A stretch of 64,000 nt of DNA, taken from NCBI GenBank assembly GCA_031213475.1, contig JARUPZ010000008.1, forward strand, positions 8,218,388 through 8,282,387. The letters are read 5' to 3'. Positions 21,732-32,400 of this stretch are shown here, one piece after another. A program made the position numbers and the translations under genes. The notes below the pieces were generated by a model. That model was not told the origin of the DNA. It searched no databases and was given only the letters and a program-made list of their open reading frames with translations. Within the stretch, counting starts at the first letter, position 1; the number at the start of each line of letters is the position of its first letter. Origin of the DNA: Nereocystis luetkeana. Taxonomy: Eukaryota; Sar; Phaeophyceae; Laminariales; Laminariaceae.

Positions 21732-22124
21732 TCCTACGGTTCTGCTATACAGCGCTTCTCTTCTCGACATGACATCGTAGTACGCACTGCTGTCATCCGC
21801 TTGTGGTACCCCCTGATCACCGTAAGCGAAAAAGGGCTGTCTGAGTACACCGGGTTTACCCTACTATAGTACTCGTTGAAGCCGTTTGGTTTCGTCTGAA
21901 AACCCGGGTTGCGCGCGACGGGTTGGGGTTTCACTTTCAGAATTATCCGAGTACCTACCGTTTGTGACGGGTACTAGCCGGGGTACACCACTAGGTCTGT
22001 ATACGACGGTGTTTTACAACACACCCGGTGGTAATATTTGGGAAAATTAACCCGGCGTGATATACTCCGCGGGCTTGATATACCGGTACAACGTACTATT
22101 AATAGAGGTCGGTATCATGTTTGA

Positions 22125-22262
22125 AAACGGCATGATATGATATGTGATATCATATGAGAAAAATACATTAATATATATGGATATGATACGTGATACATCG
22201 TATCATTTGATGTGATATGTGATGTGATATCATTTGATGTGATATGTGGACTGGGTGCTTGA
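22125..22262. repeat. GATATGTGATATCA tandem repeat
   Basis: Repeats of GATATGTGATGTGATATCA and TTTGATGTGATATGTG; strongly palindromic around GATATC. Confidence 0.65.
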
Positions 22263-22394
22263 AATCAACTGGATTTGACAGTTTCGTGTGTGATGAGACG
22301 TCATCGTTTTGTATGTGATACTACTCTGTTGTACAGTATCTCTATTTCACACGATCTTCATGCTATAAATACATTTATGTTAATTCCTTATATA

Positions 22395-22755
22395 GCCTGG
22401 TCTGATCCGTTTTTGGTCGGCGGAACTCTCCCGCCTCTGACCGTCTTTCCACGCGGTTTCCTCGCCGGGGCGTGCCCCCTCCATGCCGCGTCGGAGGACC
22501 CGCCCGCTCGGCGCCGTAGCGCGTGCGCGAAGCCTTGACGCTAAGATCTACGAAAGAATCTCCGACAATCCCTGCCCTGTCCGTGTTTTGGCCCACGGTC
22601 TCTCGATAAGGTGTATGCATTCGCGTGGCTCCTTCGGGCACGTCCTCTCCGACCTCCGACCCATGGGGAGGATCAGCTACCCGGCCGGCGTCGCCATTGT
22701 GGGGGCCCGCGCAAGTGGCTGTATCTGGGGCGTCGATGGAACGCCTCGATAGCAC
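22395..22755. other. GC-rich open segment, possible gene remnant
   Basis: A 360-bp island much richer in GC than its flanks. It is open in several frames: 22375-22755 (-, 126 codons) and 22483-22752 (+, 89 codons, with LDAKIYERISDNPCPVRVLA). Neither has a recognisable domain or splice border. It could be an exon, a captured gene fragment or part of an unrecognised element. Confidence 0.3.
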
Positions 22756-22759
22756 ATGC

Positions 22760-24180
22760 CACCAGGCTTAGTTGAGAACTGGCATCCATAAAAGAATATG
22801 CCGGGGGTATACGAGAGAGATATCGCATGTCACGTACAGCCAGCGGCCCCTATGACGGCCAGCAGCACTTATGGTGTGTACGCTATCGTACAGCAGCAGC
22901 TGCAGTGGAGCTTTACCGCGTGGATGTGGAGATGTAGAGCTGCAGCTGTACTGCTACAGCAACTGCTGTGACGGCACCTTTCTACGGAGCTGCGCTCTCG
23001 GTCGCGTACTCCCTGAGTTAGAAGTGAGTTATTCCGCCGCTTTTCGGTTACTCGACAAGCAATCGTCAGCATTCTGCCGCCTTTTCCAACGATCACCCTC
23101 TTCATTTCCGAGAGTTGCCTTCCGCGTTCATCTCTCTTTCCCATGTCCTCCGTACGTTACCTGTTCTTCACCTTGCTGCAGCCTACAACTTCCCACGTCC
23201 TCCTTACGTCACCATTCCTCGACCTTGCTGCAACCTGCATCTAACTTCAGGCAGTCCTATTCATAGCGATGTTTTCCCCGTTCGCTGATAATTACCAGCT
23301 ACCTCACACGTTTTTTCAAGCTATCGTCCCTTCCCTGTTCATTTCTCAAAGCACTGTTATTCTGAACATACAATAGCTTGATCTCATTCTTCTCAGAGCG
23401 GAGTGCGGAGCGCTGTTAATATCTTCGCATCGAGTCTCAGCCTCCTCCTCCTTCTCCTCCTCCTCCTCCTCCTCTACAGTATTCGCTCATCACGCGAGTC
23501 TGCGACCGGCGGCCGTCCAGGCCACCGATGTCTTGGTATTGATATTGACGTTATATTATACCTGGTACCGTTTGTCACATGATATATCAAGACCAATGAT
23601 GTATTCGTAGTTACCGACCTCTACAACGTGCCCCCGGTGATATGCTAGGCAGGCGTTTCGGTCATGTAAGAAATACTCACCGGGGTGGTGTACTCTAGGG
23701 TGTGTGATAAAACCCGTGGGATAACAGCAGTGGTTGTGCAAAAGACTTTTGCTGCCGCACTTCAAGCAGGTGGCGGTATGATGAAGGGAGTGTTATGTTA
23801 TACCAGTGACAGGTTTGCACCCTAGACAGATCAGCTCACCTCAGCTCGGAGCTCGTGACTCGTTTTGGGGTCTATCGTCAGTAACAGCTACATGAGTTTC
23901 CACATGTTTGCCGGGTGTGAACTACTTTTGAGATACGATCGTACCTGGTACCAGTATTAATTGCTCTTTTCACATGTCTGCCGGGTTGGAACCAATATAT
24001 AGGTACCTGGTAGCTCTTACTGTAGGCTCATGCTTCCCGTGGATGAGCTCTTCTAAAAACTGCATGAGAGCTGTCAAATATTTCCGGGTGTGAAGTGCTG
24101 ACATATACCTGGTGCCTGGTGGCTATTTACACCCGTTTGCCGGGTGTGAGCTGTGGGAGACAGATGAGCGAGCAATAGCA
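22760..24180. repeat. Intergenic with GCCGGGTGTGAA phrases
   Basis: No supported gene. TTTGCCGGGTGTGA-type phrases recur near 23908, 23970, 24085 and 24140, spaced 60-115 bases, with TACCTGGTA words between them. Confidence 0.4.
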
Positions 24181-24214
24181 CATGATCTGGCCCATGTGCA
24201 GAATAGTCACACCT

Positions 24215-24440
24215 CGGACAGACTATCTGCAGACAGATCAGACAGGTCATGATCTAGATCGTCTAGTTCCTCGCCTGCCGATGCGGAAGGTTGTGCAGGA
24301 TCTGTATCGTACAGCCAACCCAGGAAAGCACGGGCTAGATCATGCACAGTTTACGGGTCCCACCCGGCAAGATGAGCTAGATCACGCAGGTCGGGAATGT
24401 ATCTGCCTTGAATGATCTAGATCATATAGTAGGAATCGAT
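24215..24440. repeat. Family H repeat, copy 1
   Basis: CTGCAGACAGATCAGACAGG, GTCTAGTTCCTCGCCTGCCG, GGTTGTGCAGGATCTG, ACCCAGGAAAGCA, then CAGGTCGGGAATGTATCTGC. The same order recurs at 28362-28960 (interrupted), and a faint copy is at 61400-61570. Confidence 0.6.
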
Positions 24441-26455
24441 GATATGTCTCAGGCGTGGAATAGTTGGAGGTTACGCCGCCTCACGCCAGCGTGGCTTGTC
24501 GCTGGGCTGTGCTGTGAGAGTCTTTTGGGGAAGGAGCAGGACGCACAGGTAGATACGGTTTGGCGCAAACCACCCTTGATCGATCCTTGAGTCCCACCAG
24601 TCGCAGGGGCCGCGGAAGAAGTGGTTTGCCCGCTGCGATGGGCCACACTTTCAGGTGGGTTCTGCACCTGCTCCACCTCCAAAATTACCGGTCTGCATGT
24701 TCTGCGGTACCCTCGCGCACCTGTGGGTGCTGCGTGGGTGTCGGGTTTTACGCCATGGTATCACCCGGGTGATATCTTGTGTTGTCATACCGGTACTGAT
24801 TTTGGGGCATGACGCCGCTGGCGGTGTGATATATAACGTACCCGGGTGATGAGTCGGGCGGTTGTTTTGGGATTTGAAACATGTTATCACCCACAGGTGC
24901 TCCACCCCTGGGGCGTGATATACGGTGTCCCCGGGTGATACGCACCGTCATATGCGGTATTCATGAACGAGGTTCCCGTTCAGGATGCAGTTGAGACTTG
25001 AAATCCCGGAGATTTCTGAGCTCAAAAGGGAGGGCATCATCAGCATCAGGCTCCCCTCTTTACTCCGCATACCGCTGTTGTATTTCTGCTGTGTGGCAGT
25101 TTAAGGTTCGACGACCTACGCTTTCTTTGTGAATTGTACGGGAAAAATGTGGACTTAAATCCGTGTATATACTACCACTGTATCTTCTGGCGAGCGCTGC
25201 ATACACATACAGACACAAAAAAAAAACGTACCGTGGCTGCGCGGTTTATTGTGAAAAACCGAGGGATTGTGGGTTCGTATCGTCGTCCTGCCTCCTGCGC
25301 GGCACCCAGTACAATTGCGCTATTGTTGAGGCCACGTGTGTGCTCGTTCGTGCTTCCTAGGTCGACAGGGAACACGGTATCTGGTATGCACAAACACACA
25401 CACACAAATGCGCCGTCCGTGGCCGTGAAAAGGAAAAGCTTGAGGTATGACTGAGGCTGTGAAAAGCTTGGCTAGCACGTAGTAGAGGGCCGGAGAGACA
25501 GTGTGAGACAGCCATGGTACAAAAGCAGCAGCCAGCAGCAGAGGCAAACCGTTAAGATCTGAAAAAATAGGGTTTCCATGGACCTGCTTGGCTCTAGGAG
25601 GTCGGAATGCGTCCCCGTGGTTACTTGCCAGAGTTCGCGACTTTGAAGGCCCAGAGGACGCGCCACGGAGCCCCGCCGGGGCCCGCATTTGCTCCGTGGT
25701 ATTCACGCGCGCCCCCCCCCCCTGCATGCGACGCGACGACAGTTCGAGAGCCCTTGCGGCTCATAGAGATAGGCCGATGGAGGGAACGATCGGCCGGTGT
25801 CATGATGAAACAACGCCTGCCGCACATAAGCATCAGACCTTGGTACGTGTTGCTTGACTCGCGACGCAGCGCTGCCTCCCTTCTAACATCGTGTACGGCA
25901 GTGTCTACGTCACAAATGTGCCACTTTCACGGCGTAGCGGCGAGCCCCTGAACAACAAAACTCCTACCAGGTATTATGGAAACCCGTGACTCGATTATAA
26001 TTTAAAGACCGAAAAATGAACACACACCTCTTAGGTACCGAAATCTATGTGCTGCGCCCCGCGGCCTTAAGAGAGGCACCTGTAATGAGTACGCTGCCAG
26101 TAACGGAGGGCCTGCTACGGACAGCACGGATTAAAATGTCGCAGCCAACTGCTCGCCGCTCTCCCCGAGTACTCCGAGCGGTCTATAGGTACGCAGGTCG
26201 AAGAGGACGCCCCGGATGCGTGCCACGGTAGGGCATGCCACAATAACACTTCTTGCCTTGCAAGGCAAATATTTCCGACTGTCGGGGGGGATCCCTTAAG
26301 AGCTACTGAAAGATCTTCCCAATAAGGCATGCCTTGTTTGAAAAAAAACATATCCCTGATATTCCTGGGCGATGATATTCACTGGTCTGGTTGCCCTTTA
26401 GTAGTTTTGTCAATGTCAGCGTTTGGGTCAGGGGTAAATAGTATAATACCGTATC
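24441..26455. other. Intergenic, no supported gene
   Basis: Contains ATCACCCGGGTGATAT palindromes at about 24763, 24837 and 24930 (related to the 29985-30530 minisatellite), plus overlapping short frames. C run at 25712-25721. Confidence 0.35.
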
Positions 26456-26462
26456 ACACTGG

Positions 26463-26700
26463 GTGGTAAGATGGCACACCCCCTGGGACGAATTCCAGAC
26501 CGGGTTTCCTCCAAATCATGGGGGGGGGGCACGCACAACGAAAACGGTGTGGCTGTGGAAATATTTCGTCAAAAAGGTTGCTTAGACGCATCGCGCTCGT
26601 CGTACTCAGTACGCCCCCCCCCCCCCCCCCTCCGTTGTCGAGAAACCCAGCTTTGAAAAAATCGTCCCCAGGGGGTGTGTCATCTCATCACCCTAGAGTG
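26463..26700. repeat. Family G repeat, copy 1
   Basis: GGACGAATTCCAGACCGGGTTTCC, then a G run, AATATTTCGTC, TTGTCGAGAAACCCAGCTTTG, ending AATCGTCCCCAGGGGG. It matches 30523-30722 block by block. A third partial copy is at 31697-31860. All three contain a G or C run near their left end. Confidence 0.55.
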
Positions 26701-26869
26701 AGTGTTACATAATACGGTAAATAGCTCATTGAGTGAGGGTGTTCGGAAACAATCAGGGGCTACCCTTGCAGTGGCCCCTGTCCCCGGCAGACTCCCTTCC
26801 GTGCTGGGACGTAGGATCGGTCGGGGGGCGGCCCCCGAATTGGCCGCGCGCGTGTAGGTAGTCACGCAC

Positions 26870-27250
26870 ACCCGAGAGTGTGTGTGTGTGTTTTTCGGAA
26901 ATTGAGCCGCTTCGAACGCAGCGAACTTGATCCGCCCGCTTGTCAGCGCCCTCGGCTAAATTAACCCGAGAGGGAAGCGGGGCACGCCCCCCTGGAGACT
27001 GCCTAGGCGGCGGCGCACGAGGCGCCGATGGACGTAATCAGCGTTTTCGCGCGCGCCCGAAAAGAGAGTGGGTGTGTTCGCGAGGTACGCCCTCCGGGAG
27101 CTCTGGCTTCGCTTAAAACCTGTGGATGGTTAATGCCTCCTCAAGCCGGAACCGCCGGGTCCAGTGCTGTCCCGGATGGCTCCCACGGCGGCGTCAGCAT
27201 CGGCGGCGCGTACTCCAGACGCCGTGACACCTTCACCGGTCACCTTTAGC
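26870..27250. other. GC-rich spacer, nothing assigned
   Basis: Several Ala/Ser/Pro-rich frames overlap; no domain, and no clear exon border before 27250. Confidence 0.3.
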
Positions 27251-27259
27251 CTGGCCGCC

Positions 27260-27589
27260 ATCACGCCATCCACGATGGTGCAAGCGCCCGGGACTCAGGC
27301 CACGCACGGGCACACCCGCAAGGGGAGGGGCGGTCGCGGGAGCAGGAGCTGCTGGGAAAGGACCAGTAATAGTGGTGGGCGCGGTAGGAGGGAGCGGAAC
27401 GGGATCTGGGGCGACTAGCACGGCGACTCAGGGGGCCGCTAAGGTTCACAGGGATAAGCCGAGGGACCTGCTCACTCAAGAGAAGCAGCCTCGAGGGAGA
27501 TGGGATTTCGCGGATGGATTCGTGCGAGATGCCGAGTGGTGTTGGAGGGGTATCAATCGCCCTCTGGAAAACTTGTTTCAGCATACCTG
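27260..27589 (+). CDS. Possible internal exon, unknown protein
   Basis: A GC-rich frame reads GGAVAGAGAAGKGPVIVVGA, then a Gly/Ser/Thr linker, then KVHRDKPRDLLTQEKQPRG, RWDFADGFVRDAEWCWRGIN and RPLENLFQ. It ends at a good donor context (ACCT then GTGAGAAG, exon end about 27589). The left border is unclear; candidate acceptors lie near 27248. The second half is compositionally more protein-like than its other frames. It might be a 5' exon of the gene starting at 29376, but no in-phase link is apparent. It may also be chance. Confidence 0.25.
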
Positions 27590-28361
27590 TGAGAAGCGAG
27601 AAAAACAAACGAGCCTTCGTGGAAGATCAGCTGTGAGCTACCGATATGGCCTATACGGCCGTATAGGCTGTGAGCGCTTACAAATTCCGGTGCGACGACA
27701 GTGCAGAGTCGGATCTTCTTAGAGGTTATGTGTATGACAAGAGTGTACACGTGAGTTTTTTTTTTACTGCGTGCTTTTTACAATATCTAAACGTGTGCTG
27801 TTCACAATATTCGGCTATGCCGTTGTTGGATTGCGCTGCGGTTCTCATCTGGAGCGCGAGTTACCTACGGTGTGGCGCTCGTCGTTGAGCTCGATTTATT
27901 TTTCAGGCTCTCCTAGCGCCTTCGAAAAAGTGAGCCGTTTTATTGCGCCATTTTTTTGCTTTATTTGCTGTTGTTTTTTTCACCCTTCGACAATGAAATC
28001 GAGCATGTTTCAAGTCCCGACGTAGCGTCGGATATGCTCGCATGTACAGCAGTATATATCATTATTTATAGCATCAAAAACAACAGCTATGGCGGTGCGA
28101 GAGCGAAGATTTCGTCGAAACTCATAATTTTCCAGTTGTATAGGATCCTTCCATCGCGCGTGCTACTATGCGGTACGCACGGGTATTCAGATGGCCTCAT
28201 TTCGTACTTTGCGCTTGCCATCTCCGACAAAATGTGCAGCGCGAGCTCTCAACGCGGATCACTCATCAGAACATTCCCAAAAAATAACAAGGAACAACAA
28301 AAAAACAAGGGGAAACCTGAACAAAAGGGACACCTTTTCACCTTTCACCCCTAGGACGGGT
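27590..28361. other. Intergenic, no supported gene
   Basis: AT-rich with T runs; frames of 60-130 codons lack domains. Confidence 0.35.
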
Positions 28362-28960
28362 CATCATCTACAGACAGATCAGATAGATCATCTAGTTCCT
28401 CACCTGCCGTGGCGGTAGGTTGTGCAGTACTTGCGTCGCACAGATCCGACCCAGGAAACATGTGCTACTGCTGTAGATGGTGCAGGATTCACGGCTCTCA
28501 TCCGGTAATAACATGAGCTATGGTTACGGAGGAACACCGTCATCAGGACCAAATAAGTTTATTCACGCGGGACCATGGTAAATAGGACCAAATGTTGTTG
28601 GTAAAAATTGGGAATTATATAGGTGTTTGTGTGTACCGTAGATTCTCTTTAATATGGCCCCCGGTAAATAGTAAATATTCTGGAATATATAGGTTTTTGT
28701 CTTCATGGTGGGTCCTGTAACATACAGTAGTGATCAGGACAAAATATGCTCAGTGCAAAAAGTGGAATATCTGGGGGTTTTTTTGTGTACGATGGGTCCT
28801 GAATATTAAGAGTATGGTCCTCGGTCGTATATAGTTCATATCAGATCGGGGATGGATCTGCCTCGAAATATGTAGATCATGGAGCAGCAACTGCCTGTAG
28901 ATCGTGCAGATCAGGGATGTATCTGTCTTGAAATATCTACATCGTCAAGCGGGAAATCAA
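28362..28960. repeat. Family H repeat, copy 2, split by family A-derived DNA
   Basis: 28362-28530 matches copy 1 (CTACAGACAGATCAG, ATCTAGTTCCTCACCTGCCG, GGTTGTGCAG, ACCCAGGAAACA). The remainder (GATCGGGGATGGATCTGCC, GCAGATCAGGGATGTATCTG) resumes at about 28845. Between them lie two degenerate family A-like blocks (28535-28672 and 28680-28835). Confidence 0.55.
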
Positions 28961-29375
28961 ATAGTCGATCATCAACCGAGGCGTTTACCTTGGCACTTGT
29001 TCGTGGGTTTTATTTATTCTGCGGTGGATTAATGTATCATTTACCCTATCCGCTCTTTCCGTGTCCGTGTCCGCGCCCGCCCACCCGCCCCCCCCCCTCC
29101 CCTCCCGTTCCCCGGCAGCGTTCCCCCCCCCCCCCCCCCCCCTTGACTCCATAGCGACTCGGCCGGGAAAGCGTTTTCCACCGGGGCGTGCTCCTTTCGG
29201 TCCCCGTACTACCCGGTCTAGTATAACACACCTACTCTCTCCGAAGTGGTTGCGCTCGCGCGGGGGAGCACCGCAGAAATAAAGTTTGCGGAAAAAACGG
29301 CAGCAGCAGAGAGAGAGTAGGTAGTAGTACACACGAGCGCTGCTGTGTTGGAATTAAAAATAATAGCGGCCTGAG

Positions 29376-29489
29376 ATGGTGGCATTTTCCGAACACACCC
29401 CGTTCTTGCAAGACGTGGACGGAAGCAATCCGGACGCCGTTGCGTCTCAGCACATCAGGAGCTTGAGGCTGCTCAAGTCCATCGTGCAG
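29376..29489 (+). CDS. Exon 1 of the ORAI-like gene
   Basis: 38 codons from ATG to a CAG followed by GTGCGAG. Begins MVAFSEHTPFLQDVDG and ends with an amphipathic basic helix, SLRLLKSIVQ. The ATG is chosen because it opens a frame that splices in phase. A small untranslated or coding exon upstream cannot be excluded. Confidence 0.6.
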
Positions 29490-32400
29490 GTGCGAGTCCC
29501 CCGAAGTAGTAGTCACCAATAGCATTCGCCTGGTAGTTATGACGCACCTGTGGAATAAAATAGTTAACTGGTACATGTTTTCACCCCATGTCATATTTTG
29601 TCTTCGTCCCACTTCTCCAGCTTTCCCCGTTTCGTGACTCATCTCCCGGGTCACATCCTGCTCGTAGTGTGGTTGGTTTCTACCAGACTTGATGCGCTCG
29701 CTATCCGCTATTACGGGGGACCATAGTTAACAGGACCAAATATTGTTGGTAACAATAGTTAAATATATAGGTTTTTATGTACAACATAGGTCCTATTAAC
29801 TATGGTCCTCCGTAATAGTGTCCGGCCTTTTGAGCTTTAAGGTTTAGCGCCAATCACTCCTACAAACCATACCTACTTTTGTGTTTACTGTGTAGCTTTT
29901 AGAAACATACACCCCCTGATAAAAAAAAACAACAAAAAACAACGAAGGAAACCATTCATTCTATGTGTGTTACTTCTTGGTACTGCCGTATCACACGGGT
30001 GATAAAGATAGCACACACCCTATCATATCGAACGTGCGACAGGAGAACACTACCGTATCACACTGGTGATAAGATGGCATTCCCCCTCGCACCGTACCAC
30101 ACGTGTGGTAAGAGAACACACCCCTACCGCATCGTACGTGTGATAAGACACCACACCCCCTAATGAATCACGCGCGCGACAAGATAGCACACCCCCCATC
30201 GTATCACACGTGTGATAAGATAACACCTCCGTATCACACGGGTGATAAGATATCAAACCCCCTACCGTATCACACGTGGAATAAGATAGCACATCCACGT
30301 ATCACACGTGTGATAAGATAATACTACCGTATCACACGGGTGATAAGATATCAAACCCCCTACCGTATCACACGTGGAATAAGATAGCACACCCCCTACC
30401 GTATCACACGTGCAATAAGATATCACCCCCCCTATCATATCATACGGGTGATAATATATCACACCCCTTTATACCCTATCACACGGGTGACAGGATAACA
30501 CTACCGTATCGCACGTGTGATAACACACACCCCAGGAGGAATTTCAGAGCCGATTTCCTCGCAAACCAGGGGGGGGGGGGGGAGGGGGACACAACCAGCG
30601 AAAATGGCGGCGGATTCGGATATGTATCACGAATATTTTTCGATAGATGCGTCGCCCGGCGTTTTTTTGCACTCTCCCGATTGTCGAGTAAAACCAGCTT
30701 TGGAAATCGTCCGGGGGAGTATGTTCTCTTTTCACTCTTCTTATACGGTACTACTCACCAGGTACAGTACTACTTATTCTGCCTGTTGTGTATCTGCCGC
30801 CCCAGAATATGCGGCACGAGTTTCAAGGTGGATCACTCACAAACATGCCCGCCAGCTTCAAGAAAACCGAGGGAAAATCGTATTTTGTTTTTGTTATCTG
30901 TTTATGTGTCCCGAGGTTCACATCTCTTGTGTCTTCCCACTGGCTGCAGGAGGGTCGAGGGTAGTTGTTGTGACTGGGGATAGCCTCCCGACCAACACCC
31001 TACTGATAGTTCACCTCTCGATCAGCCCCTGCCGGTATTTTTTCGTCAACTGCACAAAAAACGGAGGAAAACCAAGCCCAATGGAACTCAAACACCATGA
31101 ATCAGTACATTTGTTTTCGTGGACGCACTGCTGTACCCTCCGATTGTTTGCATTTGATCTCCTCTGTCTACTGCTTGCTTCCGGCCAATACAATCGGTGC
31201 CCTTACTATGGCCTCTTCCCTGCCGTGTGTTGTATATGTACACATCGACCTCATGGCGTTGCCCGTTCCATGCCTCCCCCCCTCTCTTGTTTTTTTTTCT
31301 TGGCGGTCGCCCACAGCTGGTCGTCGAGTTAGATTTTTTGTGCGAGGTTGAGAATCTTTACTCCGCACAAGGGAATTGATCGTATCACGTAGTGTTCAAG
31401 GCAAGGCACCCAAGAGGCAGTTACGTAGTACTCCCATTGCTGTCTCTGGTCATCCATATGCAAGTCCGCCTCACAAGCGGTTCTTAGTAGGATGCAGCTG
31501 CTCACCCTTCATGCGACTCGCCGGACACCTCACGGCGCTTCGCGCTTGGTGCAAGCAATATCTGCCTGCTCGGCGAAAACCCGACATGCTCCGTCCCGGC
31601 ATTGTGGAGATGCAGGGTTCTATGGTCATACGACTACGGCCATGCATGAGATCGAGTACACCTCTCCTATCGAGTACACCCCCCCCCCCCCCCCCCTCCC
31701 CGGGGGACGAACGGATTTTCGAGCCTCGTCTGTCGAAAACACAAGGGGCACATGTATTACAACGAAAAAACGTGACGCACCGCTCGGCGCTTGCAGTCTC
31801 CAACCACCATCGTCGAGAAAAACAGCTCTGGAAATTCGTTCGGCACGGAAAAATCTGTTCATAAATGAGGTATTTTTTGCGCATTAAATGTGACATACAC
31901 ACAATTACGTTTTTGAAAAGCGAGAAAAGCCTAAATCCCCGTTTTTTTTTTGCGTATATATAGCTCATGTCTGACGTTATTGTACGAGTTCACCAGGCGA
32001 GTATTGTTGAGGGTGGTACCCGAGAACGCGTCCCCCATCGACGTGGCTTTGTGTTGATTGGAGTATTTTCTAAAATGTTTTTTTTCGTTCCGTCCGTGTC
32101 ATCGTCAACCTTTGCAGATAGACACCACCTTGGCAGGCTTTCTTGTCTTGGCTCTCATGGGGAAGGACCACGAGGTCCTAACAAGAGATGAGCAGAAGGT
32201 CCAGGTGAGGATGAGGACGGCGGGGGGGGGGGGGGGGTACTTGGTGTTGTTGTCGTTGGTGGTGTGGTGTTTTTTTTTATTATTTAGGAAAAACACAATA
32301 TTTTCCGATTGAGATTTTGGGTGTGCGGTGCTCGACCACGGTTGTTTGGTCGTTGATGGTCTTGTTGATGTTGTTGCTGTTGTAGCCGTTGATTTTGTTA

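Larger units (their letters stand above)
29490..32117 (+). other. Intron 1 of the ORAI-like gene, repeat-filled
   Basis: Holds an old SINE fragment (29583-29670), a family A MITE, the palindromic minisatellite, a family G copy and a minus-strand family E copy. The long frame at 30517-31332 (+, 271 codons) runs through repeats and lacks any domain. Confidence 0.55.

Noticed and set aside
21678..24960. CRISPR array or regularly spaced repeats
   Set aside because: Repeats here are microsatellites or irregularly spaced, diverged phrases in a eukaryotic context.
30517..31332. Plus-strand frame of 271 codons in intron 1
   Set aside because: Starts in a minisatellite and a family G repeat, has no recognisable domain and sits between phase-matched exons.
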